From NCBI GenBank assembly GCA_937872165.1, contig CALMOR010000188.1, positions 2,852-9,637 on the forward strand: 6,786 bases of DNA, in the 5' to 3' direction. Of this stretch, positions 5,503-6,786 are shown piece by piece (the first letter of the stretch is position 1; each line of letters opens with the position of its first letter). The translations under genes and the position numbers were made by a program. The DNA comes from an uncultured Burkholderiales bacterium (GTDB lineage: Bacteria; Pseudomonadota; Gammaproteobacteria; Burkholderiales; Burkholderiaceae_D). Below the pieces are notes generated by a model. The model had not been told where the DNA came from, did no database searches, and saw nothing but the letters and a program-made list of their open reading frames with translations.

Positions 5503-6226
5503 ATCGTGCGACGCGTGTCGCCTGGTACGCATCGTAGCCGCGGGCCCTGAGGACGCAGGCCGGACAGTTGCCGCATCCGTATCCCCACGGGTGCAGGCTT
5601 CGATGTTCCCCGAGATAGCAGGTATGCGTACCGGTGCGGACGAGGTCCACCAGACGCGCGCCGCCGAGAGTCTCGGCGAGGCGCCAGGTGGCTGACTTGT
5701 CGAGCCGCATCAGTGGCGTTTCGAGTGCGAAACGCTGGTCCATGCCCAGATTGAGTGCCACCTGCATGGCCTTGACGCTATCGTCCCGGCAATCCGGATA
5801 ACCCGAGAAATCGGTCTCGCACATGCCGCCGACGAGAATGGTCAGTTTTCGACGCACGGCGACCGCGCCGGCCAGAACCAGGAACAACAGGTTGCGGCCC
5901 GGCACGAAGGTCGTCGGCAATCCGCGCTCGTCCATCTCGATAGCCGCGTCGCTCGTCAACGCGGTACGGCCGATCGACGCGATCACGCCGGCGTCGACGA
6001 CGTGATCGTCGCCGAGGCGATCGTCCCAGACCGGCGAGAGCTCGCGCAGGCCTCTTCGGACCGGCTCGCGACAGGCCAGCTCGACCGCATGTCGCTGGCC
6101 GTAGTCGAAGCCGATCGTCTCGACGCGTCGATAACGCTCGAGGGCCCAGGCGAGACAGGTGGTGGAATCCTGGCCGCCGGAGAAGAGCACCAGCGCGCCG
6201 CGCTCCGCGACCGGCGCTTCGGTCAC
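5501..6226 (-). CDS. queC: 7-cyano-7-deazaguanine (preQ0) synthase
   Basis: Cytosolic ATP-dependent enzyme converting 7-carboxy-7-deazaguanine and ammonia to preQ0, a step in queuosine tRNA modification. The 241 residues are full length. The PP-loop is SGGQDS (16-21), followed by GFDYGQRH (39-46), TFVPGRN (106-112) and ETDFSGYPDCRDD (137-149). The zinc site is complete: C203 in HTCYLG and C218, C221, C224 in CGNCPAC. The start is GTG at 6224-6226, overlapping the upstream gene's TGA as GTGA, so translation is likely coupled and no separate ribosome site is needed. No queD, queE or preQ1 riboswitch is nearby in the window, so the partner genes must lie elsewhere. The TAA stop lies in the T-run of the convergent terminator. 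Confidence 0.97.
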   Translation of the reverse strand: MTEAPVAERGALVLFSGGQDSTTCLAWALERYRRVETIGFDYGQRHAVELACREPVRRGLRELSPVWDDRLGDDHVVDAGVIASIGRTALTSDAAIEMDERGLPTTFVPGRNLLFLVLAGAVAVRRKLTILVGGMCETDFSGYPDCRDDSVKAMQVALNLGMDQRFALETPLMRLDKSATWRLAETLGGARLVDLVRTGTHTCYLGEHRSLHPWGYGCGNCPACVLRARGYDAYQATRVAR

Positions 6227-6786
6227 GATGCGTCGACCGCCACGTAACGGGCCGCGAGCTTCGCCAGACCGGCGTCGAGCGCGGCATAGGCGGCGTCGAT
6301 CCGTTCGGCAGGCCCCTTCACGCCGAGCTCGATGTGGCGCTCCGCCCGCATCGCGATGCGTGGGTCGGCATGGCCCGCCGCGGCGGCGTCACCGACCGAC
6401 GGCAGGCTGAAGACCTTCACGTCGTCGAACGCCGCTTCGATCTCCTCCATCAACGGCGTGACGCGCGACTCGGGCATGTCGAACACCAGCACCGACCGCT
6501 CCGCACGCGGCGCGTTGTGGAAGAGGTGGGCATAGCGCGTGTCGAGCACCCATTCGAGCATCGGCCACGCCATCACCGGGAAGCCCGGCACGAAGTGATG
6601 GTCGTCGATCGAGAAGCCGGGGATCTGGTTGTACGGGTTGGGAATGATCGACGCCCCGACCGGGAATTCGCCCATCCGCATGCGCTGCCGGTGCTCCGGC
6701 GAGTCGAGCGGCAGCGGGTTGTCCGACTGGGCGTTCATCGCGACGATGCGGCCATGGATCAGGTGCTCGGCTTCGGGATGGAGCGC
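6223..6786 (-). CDS. MoCF / CinA-N-type molybdopterin-binding domain protein, 5' end cut by window edge
   Basis: C-terminal 187 residues of a MoaB/Mog-fold protein of the competence/damage-inducible (CinA N-terminal) type. The reading frame is open to the right edge and starts ALHPEAEHLIHG there, so the ATG at 6736-6738 is internal, not the true start. Family wording is clear: FPVGASIIPNPYNQIPGF (41-58 of the fragment), the VPGFPVMAWPMLEWVLD segment (66-82) and a late RHIELGVKGPAERIDAAY (150-167). The protein ends at ARYVAVDAS with no CinA C-terminal nicotinamide-nucleotide amidase domain, so it is the stand-alone MoCF form, usually about 260 residues. Such proteins are annotated as molybdopterin-binding by fold only; their biochemical role is not settled. 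The stop overlaps the queC GTG start, placing queC second in the same transcript. Confidence 0.9.
   Translation of the reverse strand, partial: ALHPEAEHLIHGRIVAMNAQSDNPLPLDSPEHRQRMRMGEFPVGASIIPNPYNQIPGFSIDDHHFVPGFPVMAWPMLEWVLDTRYAHLFHNAPRAERSVLVFDMPESRVTPLMEEIEAAFDDVKVFSLPSVGDAAAAGHADPRIAMRAERHIELGVKGPAERIDAAYAALDAGLAKLAARYVAVDAS

Noticed and set aside
6223..6738. ATG at 6736-6738 as the true start of the MoCF protein
   Set aside because: The frame continues to the window edge with residues typical of the family, so this methionine is internal and the gene is partial.

Overview
This 6.8-kb stretch is GC-rich chromosomal DNA from a proteobacterium, most likely a betaproteobacterium of the Burkholderiales or a near relative. 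The reasons are a polyhydroxyalkanoate (PHA) granule phasin of the betaproteobacterial type, a CinA-N/MoCF-domain protein with wording typical of that group, a GC-biased third codon position, and compact overlapping genes. Taxonomy is inferred from protein style, not from a marker gene. Coding density is high and no mobile element, CRISPR array, tRNA or rRNA was seen.

Left block (1-4528, all on the minus strand, listed in transcription order from right to left): a zinc-dependent histone-deacetylase-family amidohydrolase (3557-4528); an EamA/DMT-family membrane transporter whose start overlaps it (2658-3572); after a 78-bp gap an FMN nitroreductase (1860-2579); 20 bp further a predicted lipoprotein with two NTF2-like (DUF4440/SnoaL-type) domains (952-1839); and after 63 bp a tartrate/D-malate dehydrogenase of the isopropylmalate-dehydrogenase family (1-888, cut by the left edge). 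The amidohydrolase and transporter are almost certainly translationally coupled. The other three follow on the same strand but look like housekeeping or catabolic genes without an obvious common pathway.

Middle block (4529-5503): a 178-bp divergent intergenic region carries a good sigma70-type promoter for a plus-strand phasin gene (4707-5261). The predicted transcription start lies inside a 15-bp palindrome containing CTGC-N3-GCAG, the kind of TGC-rich site bound by the PHA-sensing repressor PhaR. A second dyad covers the -35 box. Downstream of phasin a 239-bp non-coding stretch holds several hairpins and ends in a strong intrinsic terminator that faces the convergent queC gene.

Right block (5501-6786, minus strand): a MoCF/CinA-N molybdopterin-binding-domain protein (cut by the right edge) overlaps queC, the preQ0 synthase of queuosine biosynthesis, by a GTGA stop/start junction.

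No clearly new defence or mobile system was found. The most informative points are the phasin promoter architecture, the fused HDAC-transporter unit, the duplicated NTF2 lipoprotein, and the structured phasin-queC intergenic region.
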